64,000 nt of DNA from Bacteroidaceae bacterium (lineage in GTDB: Bacteria > Bacteroidota > Bacteroidia > Bacteroidales > Bacteroidaceae), in the NCBI GenBank assembly GCA_017542145.1, contig JAFXXQ010000026.1, positions 29,196 through 93,195 of the forward strand, written 5' to 3'. The notes beneath the pieces are model-generated. The model was given only the letters and a program-made list of their open reading frames with translations, made no database searches and was not told the origin of the DNA. A program made the position numbers and the translations under genes. Of the stretch, positions 1 to 8,502 are shown one piece after another. Within the stretch, counting starts at the first letter, position 1. Every line of letters begins with the position of its first letter.

Positions 1-180
1 GAAGATGGTGTTACCTTCCAAGTAGGCCGAAGGAGGAGGAACGGCATCTCGGGCACGGTCGTCGTTGATGTTTCCGCCAGGAGTGTCTTTCACCAAAGGG
101 ATGTTGGTGCGGGCATAAGCCTTCCCTGCTGTCAGGAGTAGGAAGCAGAACAGGAGAAAATAATGTTTTGTTTTTTTCAT
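1..180 (-). CDS. Small secreted protein, DUF3244-like (5' part only, runs off the left edge)
   Basis: Only the first 60 codons are inside the window. The ATG at 180 opens a clear signal peptide (MKKTKHY, then a hydrophobic core FLLFCFLLL, cleavage expected after AYA near residue 23), so the product is exported. The mature start contains NIPLV, DDRARD, a proline cluster and AYLEGNTIF, which resembles the start of the small Bacteroidetes DUF3244 proteins of unknown function. That family call is inference from a short fragment. The gene follows the TPR/HTH gene in the same direction, but has its own promoter, which is almost a copy of that gene's promoter. The pair may therefore be co-regulated, possibly with the neighbour as regulator. 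Confidence 0.55.
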   Translation of the reverse strand, partial: MKKTKHYFLLFCFLLLTAGKAYARTNIPLVKDTPGGNINDDRARDAVPPPSAYLEGNTIF

Positions 181-210
181 GACGATTGGTGATAGGCTTG
201 TTACTTTTTC

Positions 211-274
211 GCTGCAAAGTAAGATTGTTTTATTGTTTCTGCCAAGAAAAACACGCTGCAAAATGCTGCAATTT
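211..274 (-). promoter_or_regulatory. Promoter and operator-like repeat of the DUF3244-like gene
   Basis: On the minus strand a -33-like TTGG (242-245) is followed after exactly 19 bp by TTACTTTG (215-222), one base off the Bacteroidetes TAnnTTTG box. Just upstream, 246-274 carries TTGCAGC twice with starts 10 bp apart. The block 242-274 matches 2105-2137 (upstream of the TPR/HTH gene) at 32 of 33 bases, with identical spacing to the -7 box. A weak -7 box plus a conserved upstream direct repeat suggests an activator site (inference). Confidence 0.6.
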
Positions 275-361
275 CATTTGGTTTGGATTTTTCCCCGATG
301 AAATGGGCGTTTTTTAAAACTTACTTTTTCTGAAGAAACAGGGGATTTGTTGCATTTTTAC

Positions 362-2041
362 TCAGGAGGCAGGGAAGAATAGGTTGAACAAATTGGCTGG
401 CATTTTGTTTTTCAGCCTACTTTTCATAGCCGTAATGGTGGAATAGGCCGAGGAAAGGAAGAGGGCGATACTGTGGAGGTCGAAGCCGAGATAGTGGCAG
501 ACGAGGAAGGCGAATTCGCGCTCGTTGAGCTTGGGTGCTTCGCTCTTGACGGCGGTGCGGAAAGTGAGGAAGCAGGCGTTGATGTCGTGCGAGATGACGG
601 TGGGGGCTTTCTTGTCGATATGGGGTGACGAGGCTTGCGCAGCTTCCGTCATGATTTCGTAGGCTGCTGTCTTTCGGAACAGTTCGCAGCAGCTGTCGAG
701 GGTGTCCTGCAGGTTTCCGTACTTCTTCAACTGACTCTGGCGCAGCTTGTCCACGAGGGTGATGTAGTCGCTCTTCCGCTGACGGTCGTGCTGCAGAAAC
801 CACAGGATGAACAGGAGAAGCACCAACAGAAGGACAAAGGCAGAGAGCAGCCACGTCCGGCGCTGCTGGTCGTTCATCTGACGCCGTTCCAACTCCATCG
901 CGTGGTTGTTCTGCAGGGACACAATCTCCTCGGAACGACGCAGTTCGCCGATGGAGTCAAGCAGCAGGGTGTATTGTTGGACGTAGAAGGCCAGCGAATC
1001 CGTCCGTCCCGTCAGGGGTGCCAACTCGGCCAACTCCTTGTAGTCGCAGCAAAGGGTGTGAATCTCATTGTCGTAGTGGAGGGATTGGCGGTAGTAGTGG
1101 TAGGCCGAGTCGGGCATCCCCAGCGCGTTGTAGGCATCGCCCTTCAGGCTGTAGTCCACGCCGAGGTAGCGGGCGTCGGTGAAGGCGATGTGACGGTCCA
1201 CGTAGTCGAGGGCAACGGCATAGTCGTGGCTGTCGTGCAGGGCGAGCTTGGCCAACTGAAGCAGTGACTCGCCCTTGAGGAAGCGCGAAGAATAGGTGCT
1301 CTCCCACGTGTCGTTGAAGCCCTGTCGCGCCTCGGCGTATTCCTTATTATATAAGTGGGCGAGGGCGGTGTGGTAGTTTATGTAGGCAAGGTCTTTCCAG
1401 CTCCCGGTTGCCTGGAGGCGTGCTGAGCAGGAGTGGAACGTGGTAAGGGCATCGTCGAGCATCTGACGATTCAGGTAGTGAATGCCCAGGTTCTGTTCGG
1501 CTAGAGAGTAGTAGCGGACAGTCGTATCAGGGAAGAGTTCCATAGCGCGCAGATAGGCTTCGATGGCTTTGAGGTCGTCCTTCTGTTCAGAGGCTACGCA
1601 CCCCAGCGAATACCAGGCCATAGCCGCGTGGTAGTGCTTGCGACGAGGTGTGCCGTAGTAGTCCGTAGCGATGCGGACAAGGGAATCGGAGGTGAGGGGA
1701 ACGAAGCACTTGTAGTCGGCCTGCGTGCGAAGGATGGCGTAAAGTGCAGCATCCCTGCGGGAAAAAGACTTCAGACTTACAGACTTCAGACTATCAGATA
1801 ATACCTTTGCCTTCAAGCCTTTTCCCAAACATTCATCTGAAGTCTGGTAGTCTGAAGTCTGACAGTCTATATCCGAATTAAGAATGAGGCTGTCCAGCAC
1901 GGTGCGGGCGGCGTGGGGGTCAGTCTCTAATAATGCCTCTGCCCGCTGCAGGGCGGCTCGATGTGAAGGGTTACCGCAGGAGGCTACACCCGCTGCCAGC
2001 AGCAGAAGAAGAGCGAAGAGGATGTTTGATGTGCGCTTCAC
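362..2041 (-). CDS. TPR lipoprotein/membrane regulator with C-terminal helix-turn-helix
   Basis: 559 residues. The N-terminus is a lipoprotein-type signal (LLLLLAAGVASC, lipobox Cys near residue 22). Residues 25-380 are helical and TPR-like (paired motifs such as AAMAWYSLGCVASEQ and DSAYHYYRQSL). A single membrane segment sits near 396-416 (LLSAFVLLLVLLLFILW), then a basic coiled-coil stretch, then a LuxR-like HTH near 505-550 (LNEREFAFLVCHYLG, AYSTITAMKSRLKNK). This TPR-TM-HTH layout is common in Bacteroidetes proteins thought to sense outside the cytoplasm and control nearby genes; ligand and targets are unknown. Residues about 57-95 (QTSDYQTSDE and SDSLKSVSLKSFS) are encoded by a repeat that also occurs between genes at 53.7 kb and look like an insertion. 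It shares its promoter architecture with the downstream small secreted gene. Confidence 0.75.
   Translation of the reverse strand: MKRTSNILFALLLLLAAGVASCGNPSHRAALQRAEALLETDPHAARTVLDSLILNSDIDCQTSDYQTSDECLGKGLKAKVLSDSLKSVSLKSFSRRDAALYAILRTQADYKCFVPLTSDSLVRIATDYYGTPRRKHYHAAMAWYSLGCVASEQKDDLKAIEAYLRAMELFPDTTVRYYSLAEQNLGIHYLNRQMLDDALTTFHSCSARLQATGSWKDLAYINYHTALAHLYNKEYAEARQGFNDTWESTYSSRFLKGESLLQLAKLALHDSHDYAVALDYVDRHIAFTDARYLGVDYSLKGDAYNALGMPDSAYHYYRQSLHYDNEIHTLCCDYKELAELAPLTGRTDSLAFYVQQYTLLLDSIGELRRSEEIVSLQNNHAMELERRQMNDQQRRTWLLSAFVLLLVLLLFILWFLQHDRQRKSDYITLVDKLRQSQLKKYGNLQDTLDSCCELFRKTAAYEIMTEAAQASSPHIDKKAPTVISHDINACFLTFRTAVKSEAPKLNEREFAFLVCHYLGFDLHSIALFLSSAYSTITAMKSRLKNKMPANLFNLFFPAS
1761..1872. 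repeat. In-frame TCAGACT/AGTCTGA repeat inside the TPR gene
   Basis: Copies of AGACTTCAGACT near 1768-1797 face copies of AGTCTGAAGTCTGA near 1840-1866, forming an imperfect inverted repeat read as codons of the TPR/HTH protein. The same words appear in the glnN-carA spacer at 53680-53720, so this is a dispersed repeat, not protein homology. Confidence 0.6.
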
Positions 2042-2073
2042 GACGATTTTTTTGTGGGGTTATGGCTTTTTTC

Positions 2074-2137
2074 GCTGCAAAGAAAAGATGTTTTTTCGTC
2101 CCTACCAAGAAAAATACGCTGCAAAATGCTGCAATTT
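2074..2137 (-). promoter_or_regulatory. Promoter and operator-like repeat of the TPR/HTH gene
   Basis: On the minus strand TTGG (2105-2108), 19 bp, TTTCTTTG (2078-2085), with the direct repeat TTGCAGC x2 (10-bp period) just upstream in 2109-2137. It is the twin of the element at 211-274. The poor -7 match suggests dependence on an activator; autoregulation by the HTH protein is a reasonable guess. Confidence 0.6.
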
Positions 2138-2182
2138 GCAGAAAGAGGGCAGCAAAAAAGCGGAAAACACGCAGGAAGGCGG

Positions 2183-2767
2183 TCAAAGGATGTCGTTTTC
2201 GACAAGCCAGATGATTTCCTCCAGCTCGGCATCGGCACCCTCGGGATCGTAGCCATTCTTGAGGCTGGCGCCGAAGAGGGCGGCAAAAGCCTGATAAAAT
2301 GTGGCGCGGAATTTGCCGCGGAAAACAACGATGAGGTCGTAGCCCGTCTGGTTGCACTCGCGGTCAACCAGCTTGATGAGCATCTTACCCTGGCGGAGCG
2401 TCAGCTGCTTCATGCGAGGCGTGTAGGTGGACATGAGGTCTTTTTCGACCTTCTTCATGTGGCGTTCGCGTGCCTTGTCGTCGGGAAGCGTCTGCATGTA
2501 CTCATAGGTCTCGATGATGATGCCGCGAATCTCCTGCGCCAAAGGGAGCGTCTTCTTGATATCACGCACGTTGCGCCAGTACTCCTTCTCCGTCCGACGG
2601 TTCTTGAACTTGGGCGGGCTGTAGATATAGACATCGCGCATGTGGATGACGGGGATGGTGTCGCCCTCATAGATATCGACAGGCAGGGCGTTGTCGGTAT
2701 AGATCTGGGCAGAGGCTGTAAGCGTTGTTGCAGCCAGCCACACGAGGGCGATGAGATGTCGATGCAT
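2183..2767 (-). CDS. DUF4294 family protein, exported
   Basis: 194 residues from the ATG at 2767, which gives a signal peptide (LIALVWLAATTLTASA, cleavage before QIYTDN). Longer readings upstream overlap the divergent gene and its promoter, so they are not used. The body (GDTIPVIHMRDVYIYSPP, EKEYWRNVRDIKKTLPLA, then a long charged helix and KLVDRECNQTGYDLI) matches the DUF4294 family, which is restricted to Bacteroidetes and has no known function. A -7-like TACATTTG lies just upstream on this strand (2781-2788). It ends in an acidic helix (DAELEEIIWLVENDIL). Confidence 0.8.
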   Translation of the reverse strand: MHRHLIALVWLAATTLTASAQIYTDNALPVDIYEGDTIPVIHMRDVYIYSPPKFKNRRTEKEYWRNVRDIKKTLPLAQEIRGIIIETYEYMQTLPDDKARERHMKKVEKDLMSTYTPRMKQLTLRQGKMLIKLVDRECNQTGYDLIVVFRGKFRATFYQAFAALFGASLKNGYDPEGADAELEEIIWLVENDIL

Positions 2768-2780
2768 GCGTTTCACGCTG

Positions 2781-2788
2781 CAAATGTA
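2781..2788 (-). promoter_or_regulatory. -7 box (TACATTTG) of the DUF4294 gene
   Basis: Matches TAnnTTTG, 14 bp upstream of the start codon at 2767, implying a very short leader. No convincing -33 TTTG at 19-20 bp was found. Confidence 0.45.
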
Positions 2789-2842
2789 CGCAAAGAGTTT
2801 CATTTTCGGGATAAAATGTGGCGTTTGTTTGTGTTTTTTTGC

Positions 2843-2850
2843 TATTTTTG
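2843..2850 (+). promoter_or_regulatory. -7 box (TATTTTTG) of the helix-hairpin-helix gene
   Basis: Matches TAnnTTTG and ends only 5 bp before the ATG at 2855, so transcription probably starts at or next to the start codon: a nearly leaderless mRNA. TTTG runs lie at 2824-2831 but with short spacing. Confidence 0.5.
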
Positions 2851-2854
2851 CACC

Positions 2855-4945
2855 ATGAAAAGGCTTTTTTATGCATTGGTCCTGTCGTTTGTCCTCTTTT
2901 TCTGGAGGATGGAGGCGTTTGCGCAAGGAAGAAACACATCGCTCCCAGCCTCCGTATGGGACGACTTGCTGGCGCAGCGCCTCATGGCCGAGGATGAGGG
3001 CACAGAGTGGGAGAACCTCGTGGAGGAGTTGGCCTATCGGTACGAGCACCCCATCTGCATCAACACCGCCACCCGCGAGGAGCTTGAGCAGTTGTTCTTC
3101 CTGTCGCCCCGTCAGGTGGAGGACATACTTTTTCACATCGATGTCGACGGGCCGCTGCACGCGCCAGGCGGGCTGGCACTCATCCCCTCGCTCGACTACT
3201 ATACCCGTCGGCTGCTGGCCTGCTTCCTGACCTTCGATGTGCCGAAAAAGTCCGATGAAATGGGCGATTTTTGCGATTGGGTGACGAAGGGAAAGAGTGC
3301 TGTGATGAGCCGGATGGACGTCCCTCTCTACACGCGGGCGGGGAACGAGCCTTTTACGCAAAGCGAGTGGGAGGCGCACCCATCGCGCCACTACTGGGGC
3401 AATGCGCTGTATGGTTCGGTGCGTTATAGCTATCGCTACCGGGAGCATCTTTTCTGGGGACTGTCAGCGGAGAAAGATGCTGGGGAGCCCTTCCTGACGC
3501 GAGGCCCCGATGGTAAGCTGCTGGGGCGCAAGGGATTTGACTTCTACTCGGGTTACGTCCAGGTAAAAGATTTGGGCAGGCTGCACAACCTCACGCTGGG
3601 CACATACCGCCTGAACTTCGGGCAGGGGCTGGTGATGAATACGAACTTCGCGTTAGGCAAGAATATGATGCTGAGCAATTTGGGGCGCCCAGCCACGGCA
3701 GAGCCCATCAGCCGTCACGGAGGGACAAACGAGACGGACTACCTGCGCGGAGCCGCGGCCACGGTGCGCATTAGGGAGGTGGACGTCACGGGTTTTGCCT
3801 CCTACAGACGCTACGACGCATCGATGGTGAAGGACTCCATCAGCACCTTTCTGACAACGGGCAAGCACCGCACCACGCCCGAGATGCAGAAGGCGGGCAA
3901 CGTGAGAGGTATGTTGGCAGGAGGACACCTCAGATACAGCTGGAACGGCCTCCACGTGGGGGCTACGGGGCTGTGGCAGCACTACGATCATGCCATCAAC
4001 AAGGGGCATCTGACGTATAAGGCATACTATCCCGAAGGGCGTACCTTCACCAACTGGAGTGCCGACTATGCCTTCTACCGTCGCTTCGTCACCCTTGTCG
4101 GCGAGACGGCAGTAAGTGGCAACGGAGGTTGGGCAACAATGAACACTATGCGCGTGGAACCCTTTGAGCAAGTGACGTTTACCCTGCTTCATCGGCATTA
4201 TTCGCGCAGCTATTGGGGCCTCCAGTCCAACGCCTTCCGCGAAGGTGGTGAGGTGAGGAACGAACGTGGCCTCTATCTTGGGGTGGACGTGCAGCGCCTG
4301 CGCAACTGGAGATTCAATGCCTATGCCGACCTGTTCCGCTTCCCCGAGCCGCGCTATCGGGTGGACGAGCCTTCGAAGGGGGCTGACCTGATGGCCTCGG
4401 CTCTCTATAGCCCGAACGAAGGGCTCTCGGTGTTTGCCCGCTATCGGTGTAAGGTGAAGGAACGTAATGTGTTGTCAGGCTATTCGTTCAGCGGGCTGTT
4501 CCGCGAGGTGACGCAGCGCATCCGCCTGCAAACGGATGTGGCGCTGACATCTTCGTGGCGTATGCTGGGCACCGTGGATTACTGCCAGGTGAATGCCGAG
4601 AAGGTGGACTACGGCTTCCGCGTGGCTGACAGAGTGACGTGGACGCATCCAGTCAAGTCCATTCACGTCAATGGCGAGCTCTCGTGGTTCCACACAACGG
4701 CTTGGGCAGCACGCCTCTACGGCTATGAGCGCGGGCTACTCTATGCCTACAACTATCGTTCGTACTACGGACAGGGACTACGTGGGGCGCTGATGGCAGA
4801 CTGTAAAGTGTTCAACAGCCTGGTCTGCACCGTCAAAGTGGGATGGACACACTTCTTCGACCGTGATGAAATCGGCACGGATGCCGAACGGATTCCCCAG
4901 AACCACACCGAGGACCTTGCCCTTCAGCTTCGGTATACGTTCTGA
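2855..4945 (+). CDS. Helix-hairpin-helix domain protein with C-terminal beta-barrel-like region
   Basis: 696 residues. The chosen ATG gives a signal peptide (LFYALVLSFVLFFW, then AFAQ). Residues about 60-125 carry a ComEA-like helix-hairpin-helix (ICINTATREELEQLFFLS, then QVEDILFHID), which in other proteins binds DNA. The remaining 550 residues are rich in alternating aromatic strands (GFDFYSGYVQVKDLG, LTLGTYRLNFGQGLVM) and end in LALQLRYTF, a terminal aromatic as in outer-membrane barrels. Proteins of this build are widespread in Bacteroidetes and annotated only by the HhH; a role at the outer membrane, perhaps in DNA handling, is speculation. It stands alone, divergent from the DUF4294 gene and convergent with rpsO. 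Confidence 0.8.
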   Translation: MKRLFYALVLSFVLFFWRMEAFAQGRNTSLPASVWDDLLAQRLMAEDEGTEWENLVEELAYRYEHPICINTATREELEQLFFLSPRQVEDILFHIDVDGPLHAPGGLALIPSLDYYTRRLLACFLTFDVPKKSDEMGDFCDWVTKGKSAVMSRMDVPLYTRAGNEPFTQSEWEAHPSRHYWGNALYGSVRYSYRYREHLFWGLSAEKDAGEPFLTRGPDGKLLGRKGFDFYSGYVQVKDLGRLHNLTLGTYRLNFGQGLVMNTNFALGKNMMLSNLGRPATAEPISRHGGTNETDYLRGAAATVRIREVDVTGFASYRRYDASMVKDSISTFLTTGKHRTTPEMQKAGNVRGMLAGGHLRYSWNGLHVGATGLWQHYDHAINKGHLTYKAYYPEGRTFTNWSADYAFYRRFVTLVGETAVSGNGGWATMNTMRVEPFEQVTFTLLHRHYSRSYWGLQSNAFREGGEVRNERGLYLGVDVQRLRNWRFNAYADLFRFPEPRYRVDEPSKGADLMASALYSPNEGLSVFARYRCKVKERNVLSGYSFSGLFREVTQRIRLQTDVALTSSWRMLGTVDYCQVNAEKVDYGFRVADRVTWTHPVKSIHVNGELSWFHTTAWAARLYGYERGLLYAYNYRSYYGQGLRGALMADCKVFNSLVCTVKVGWTHFFDRDEIGTDAERIPQNHTEDLALQLRYTF

Positions 4946-4984
4946 AAAAAAGCCACAATTAACAGAAAAAAAACGGCACTACAA

Positions 4985-5027
4985 TCAGAAAAACAATGAA
5001 CCGCAACCTTTCTGCGGGCTGCGGTTC
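4985..5027 (-). terminator. Intrinsic terminator of rpsO
   Basis: On the minus strand GAACCGCA pairs with TGCGGTTC (8 bp, 14-nt loop) and is followed by ATTGTTTTTC. It lies 40 bp past the rpsO stop, between the convergent genes. Confidence 0.65.
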
Positions 5028-5067
5028 AAAGCGGAGGTTTTTCGTACCTATGAATCCTTGCAGGGCC

Positions 5068-5337
5068 TTACTTGCGGAGGCCGAGAGACTTGATGATAGC
5101 ACGGTAGCGCTCGATGTCCTTCTCCTTCAAGTAGTTCAGAAGGGCGCGACGCTTGGCAACCAGCTTCGTCAGAGCACGGGAGGTACTATGATCTTTATGG
5201 TTCACCTTCAGGTGCTCCGTCAGGTGGGAAATACGGTATGAGAACAAAGCAATCTGGCTCTCGGGAGAACCAGTGTCCGTGTTAGACTTTCCGTATTGTC
5301 CAAAGATCTCCTGTTTTTTCTCTGGGGTTAAATACAT
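5068..5337 (-). CDS. rpsO: Small ribosomal subunit protein uS15
   Basis: 89 residues, the normal length for S15, which binds the central domain of 16S rRNA and forms part of the intersubunit bridge. The start at 5337 ([12 protein letters not shown]) is fixed by homology; the 38 residues readable upstream run through the promoter. Hallmarks: [36 protein letters not shown] and [12 protein letters not shown] consensus promoter lies 53 bp upstream and a terminator follows, so it appears to be a single-gene unit. Confidence 0.97.
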   Translation of the reverse strand: MYLTPEKKQEIFGQYGKSNTDTGSPESQIALFSYRISHLTEHLKVNHKDHSTSRALTKLVAKRRALLNYLKEKDIERYRAIIKSLGLRK

Positions 5338-5390
5338 AATGTTGTTTGAATTAAATAAAAAATACACACTGCTTTTTTCAAAAGCGGCTG

Positions 5391-5422
5391 CAAAGGTACG
5401 GCAACTTCGGTAAACCACCAAA
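5391..5422 (-). promoter_or_regulatory. rpsO promoter
   Basis: Minus strand TTTG (5419-5422), 20 bp, TACCTTTG (5391-5398): close to the Bacteroidetes consensus. The leader to the ATG is about 45 nt, long enough for S15 autoregulation, although no specific fold was identified. Confidence 0.7.
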
Positions 5423-5514
5423 TAAAATGGTAAGTTTTTTTGTTTTTCCACGGCGCAGACGTTAAAGGCTGTTATTATTTAAAGAGGTACACGCGAGAAA
5501 TCAGAAAAAATTTG

Positions 5515-5522
5515 TACTTTTG
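5515..5522 (+). promoter_or_regulatory. -7 box (TACTTTTG) of typA
   Basis: TAnnTTTG match 27 bp before the typA ATG at 5550; no clear -33 partner. Confidence 0.5.
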
Positions 5523-5549
5523 CGGCGTTTTTTGAAAAAAGGAAAAAGA

Positions 5550-7346
5550 ATGCAGGATATCAGGAACATTGCCATCATTGCCCACGTGGATCACGGCAAG
5601 ACGACGCTGGTGGACAAGATGATGCTGGCGGGCCATCTCTTTAAGAATGATAAGGCTGACGCCGAGTGCGTGCTGGATAGTAATGATTTGGAGCGCGAGA
5701 GAGGTATTACGATTTTGTCGAAGAACGTTTCTATAGTCTATAAAGGCGTGAAAATAAACATTATCGACACCCCTGGACACAGCGACTTCGGCGGTGAGGT
5801 AGAACGTGTGCTGAATATGGCTGACGGCTGCCTGCTGTTGGTGGATGCCTTCGAGGGGCCGATGCCGCAGACGCGATTTGTGTTACAGAAGGCGCTGCAG
5901 ATAGGGCTGAAACCCATCGTCGTGGTGAACAAAGTGGATAAGCCGAACTGCCGTCCTGACGAAGTGCACGAAATGGTGTTCGACTTGATGTTTGCACTCG
6001 ATGCCACGGAAGAGCAACTGGACTTCCCCGTGGTATTCGGCTCGGCAAAGCAGGGCTGGATGGGGGCAGACTGGAAGACACCCACGACGGACATCACCTA
6101 CCTGCTGGACCAGATTGTGGAGCACATCCCTGCGCCTCCGATGCTGGATGGCACACCGCAGATGCTCATCACGAGCCTCGACTACAGCCCTTATACGGGC
6201 CGCATTGCCGTGGGACGTGTCCACCGCGGGACGCTGAAGGACGGTACGGCGGTGACGCTGGTGCATAGGGACGGCACGCAGGAGAAGGCGAAAATCAAGG
6301 AGTTGCATACCTTCGAAGGTATGACACACCGTCGCACAGAGAGCGTGGGCAGCGGCGATATCTGCGCAATTATCGGGTTGGAACACTTTGAGATAGGCGA
6401 TACCATCTGCGATGCCGAAGCACCCGAAGCTTTGGAGCCCATTGCCATTGACGAGCCTACGATGTCGATGCTGTTCACTATCAACGACTCACCCTTTTTC
6501 GGGCGTGAGGGCAAGTATGTCACCTCGCGCCATATCCAGGAAAGGCTTGACAGAGAGCTGGAGAAGAATCTGGCGTTGCGCGTGACGAAAAGCGAGGAAG
6601 AAGATAAATGGACGGTATTCGGGCGTGGCGTGCTGCATCTTAGCGTGCTTATCGAAACGATGCGCCGCGAAGGCTACGAGCTGCAAGTGGGCCAGCCGCA
6701 GGTGATTTACAAGGAGATAGACGGACGCAGGTGCGAGCCCATCGAGGAGCTGACCATTAACGTGCCCGAGGAGTATGCCTCGAAAATGATTGATATGGTG
6801 ACGCGCCGGAAGGGCGAAATGCTGTTGATGGATACGCAGGGCGACCGTATCAACATTGAGTTTGAGATACCGTCGCGCGGCATTATCGGACTGCGTACCA
6901 ACGTGCTGACGGCTTCGGCTGGCGAAGCCATTATGGCACATCGGTTCAAGAACTACCAGCCTTATAAGGGTGACATTGAGCGGCGTACAAACGGCTCGAT
7001 GGTAGCTATGGAAACAGGTACGGCGTTTGCCTATGCCATCGACCATCTTCAGGACCGCGGCAAGTTCTTCATCCACCCGCAGGAGGAGGTCTATGCAGGT
7101 CAGGTGGTGGGTGAGCACGTTCACGATAATGACTTGGTAATTAACGTCACAAAGAGCAAGCAGCTGACGAATATGCGTGCTAGCGGTGCTGATGAGAAAG
7201 CACATATTGCGCCGCCCGTCATCTTCTCGTTGGAGGAGGCGCTGGAGTATATCAAGGAAGACGAGTACGTGGAAGTGACGCCCAAGTCGATGCGAATGAG
7301 GAAAATCATCCTTGATGCGCTCGAACGGAAGAGAGCTGCCAGATAA
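5550..7346 (+). CDS. typA: Ribosome-associated GTPase TypA/BipA
   Basis: 598 residues, the usual length. It is a translational GTPase related to EF-G that binds the ribosome and assists 50S assembly and stress growth. All G motifs are visible: [10 protein letters not shown] (G1), RGITI (G2), [14 protein letters not shown] (G3), NKVDK (G4), GSAKQG (G5). Later segments match EF-G-like domains III and V and the TypA-specific C-terminus ([19 protein letters not shown], and [16 protein letters not shown]). Start at [14 protein letters not shown] by homology. Its last codon is 37 bp before the next gene, across a spacer of GTTAAGAAT-type repeats, so linkage to the downstream operon is uncertain. 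Confidence 0.97.
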   Translation: MQDIRNIAIIAHVDHGKTTLVDKMMLAGHLFKNDKADAECVLDSNDLERERGITILSKNVSIVYKGVKINIIDTPGHSDFGGEVERVLNMADGCLLLVDAFEGPMPQTRFVLQKALQIGLKPIVVVNKVDKPNCRPDEVHEMVFDLMFALDATEEQLDFPVVFGSAKQGWMGADWKTPTTDITYLLDQIVEHIPAPPMLDGTPQMLITSLDYSPYTGRIAVGRVHRGTLKDGTAVTLVHRDGTQEKAKIKELHTFEGMTHRRTESVGSGDICAIIGLEHFEIGDTICDAEAPEALEPIAIDEPTMSMLFTINDSPFFGREGKYVTSRHIQERLDRELEKNLALRVTKSEEEDKWTVFGRGVLHLSVLIETMRREGYELQVGQPQVIYKEIDGRRCEPIEELTINVPEEYASKMIDMVTRRKGEMLLMDTQGDRINIEFEIPSRGIIGLRTNVLTASAGEAIMAHRFKNYQPYKGDIERRTNGSMVAMETGTAFAYAIDHLQDRGKFFIHPQEEVYAGQVVGEHVHDNDLVINVTKSKQLTNMRASGADEKAHIAPPVIFSLEEALEYIKEDEYVEVTPKSMRMRKIILDALERKRAAR

Positions 7347-7383
7347 TTTTAGTTTAGCGTTAAGAATCAAGAGTTAAGAGATA

Positions 7384-8499
7384 ATGTCACGGTGTCACGG
7401 TGTCACGGCTGCTCAGAGCATTCTGGGTCTACTGATATTGCTGCTGCTGTGCAGTTGCCATAGCAGGAGTGGACGCTTTGTACTGCGTACTGACGTGGCA
7501 AAAGCAGGAGGTGACACGTTGATAGTCTATGGCGCCGATGAGTGGTTCGACAAGGTCGATACAGTGGTGGGCCGACGGGGAAAGTGGACGTTCACGTTCA
7601 CACCCGACACGGTGACGCCGTTGTGGGTGGCTTTTCCGAACGGACATCGCGAGATGGTGTTTTCCGAACGGGGTGTGACGACAACGCTTACGGGCGACAC
7701 AGCGGCCGAGGGCTGGCTGACGATACATGGCGGAAGGCAGAATGCCTTGTTAGAGGAGTGGCGTGCATTGCTGCGTGACACGGTGCTGAGTCAACGAGCG
7801 ATACAACATCTGGCGGACACGTTCATTACGGCCCATCCATATGATGAGATGTCGGTGTGGCTACTTCAGGAGCGGTTTGTCAGGACGGAGAATCCGAGCA
7901 TGAGTGACATCCGTGGAATGATGAATAAGATGAGCGGCAACCTGCAGGACAATCCGCAGGTAGTCGATTTGAAAAACCGACTGAATGGGCTGAGAAACAG
8001 CAACTCAGGCTCGGTGCTGAGCAACTACAATTTGAGGGATACCATCGGGAAAGTGCTGAATACAAACACCTTCCGCGACACGTGTCTGTTGGTGACGTTC
8101 TGGGCCTCGTGGAACGAGGAGAGCCGTCGGGGGCAAGAGGAGTACCGCGCGCTGGTTGACTCGTTTCGTGGACGTCCATTTGCCGTGTTGGGTGTGAGCC
8201 TAGACAACGAGCGGGAGACGTGGCTGAGAGCCGTTCGTGAGGACTCGCTGACATGGACGCAAGGAAATGGTTTCCAAGGCTGGAACTTGGATATGCTGCG
8301 CCAATTGAATGTGACAAAGCTGCCTGCCAATGTGTTGTTGAATCCGCAGCGCAGAGTGCTGTTTACGGATCTGCACGGCGAGGAGCTGGTGGATCGTGTG
8401 ACGCAGCAGGTGAGAATCGAGGAAGAGCGGATAAAGGCGTTGAAGAAGGCTGAAGAAGAGCGGAAAAAGAAGAACAGGAAATCAGGTAACAAGAGATAG
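7384..8499 (+). CDS. DUF4369/thioredoxin-fold lipoprotein lacking the CXXC motif
   Basis: 371 residues with a lipoprotein signal (LLILLLLCSC). Residues about 30-130 look like the DUF4369 beta domain seen at the N-terminus of Bacteroidetes TlpA-like proteins. Residues about 235-345 have a thioredoxin/TlpA fold (CLLVTFWASWNEESRRGQ, FAVLGVSLDNERETW, and the cis-Pro loop LPANVLLNP). Where a redox protein has WCxxC there is WNEESR, so disulfide chemistry is unlikely and a binding or scaffold role is more plausible. The first codons (MSRCHGVTAAQS) come from a TGTCACGG tandem repeat, so the real start could be slightly later. The C-terminus is Lys/Glu-rich. The next gene starts 3 bp after the stop. 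Confidence 0.75.
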   Translation: MSRCHGVTAAQSILGLLILLLLCSCHSRSGRFVLRTDVAKAGGDTLIVYGADEWFDKVDTVVGRRGKWTFTFTPDTVTPLWVAFPNGHREMVFSERGVTTTLTGDTAAEGWLTIHGGRQNALLEEWRALLRDTVLSQRAIQHLADTFITAHPYDEMSVWLLQERFVRTENPSMSDIRGMMNKMSGNLQDNPQVVDLKNRLNGLRNSNSGSVLSNYNLRDTIGKVLNTNTFRDTCLLVTFWASWNEESRRGQEEYRALVDSFRGRPFAVLGVSLDNERETWLRAVREDSLTWTQGNGFQGWNLDMLRQLNVTKLPANVLLNPQRRVLFTDLHGEELVDRVTQQVRIEEERIKALKKAEEERKKKNRKSGNKR

Positions 8500-8502
8500 C
8501 AG

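Noticed and set aside
2054..2854. N-terminal extension of the HhH protein to 963 residues
   Set aside because: The extra part is antisense to the DUF4294 gene; the ATG at 2855 gives a proper signal peptide right after a -7 box.
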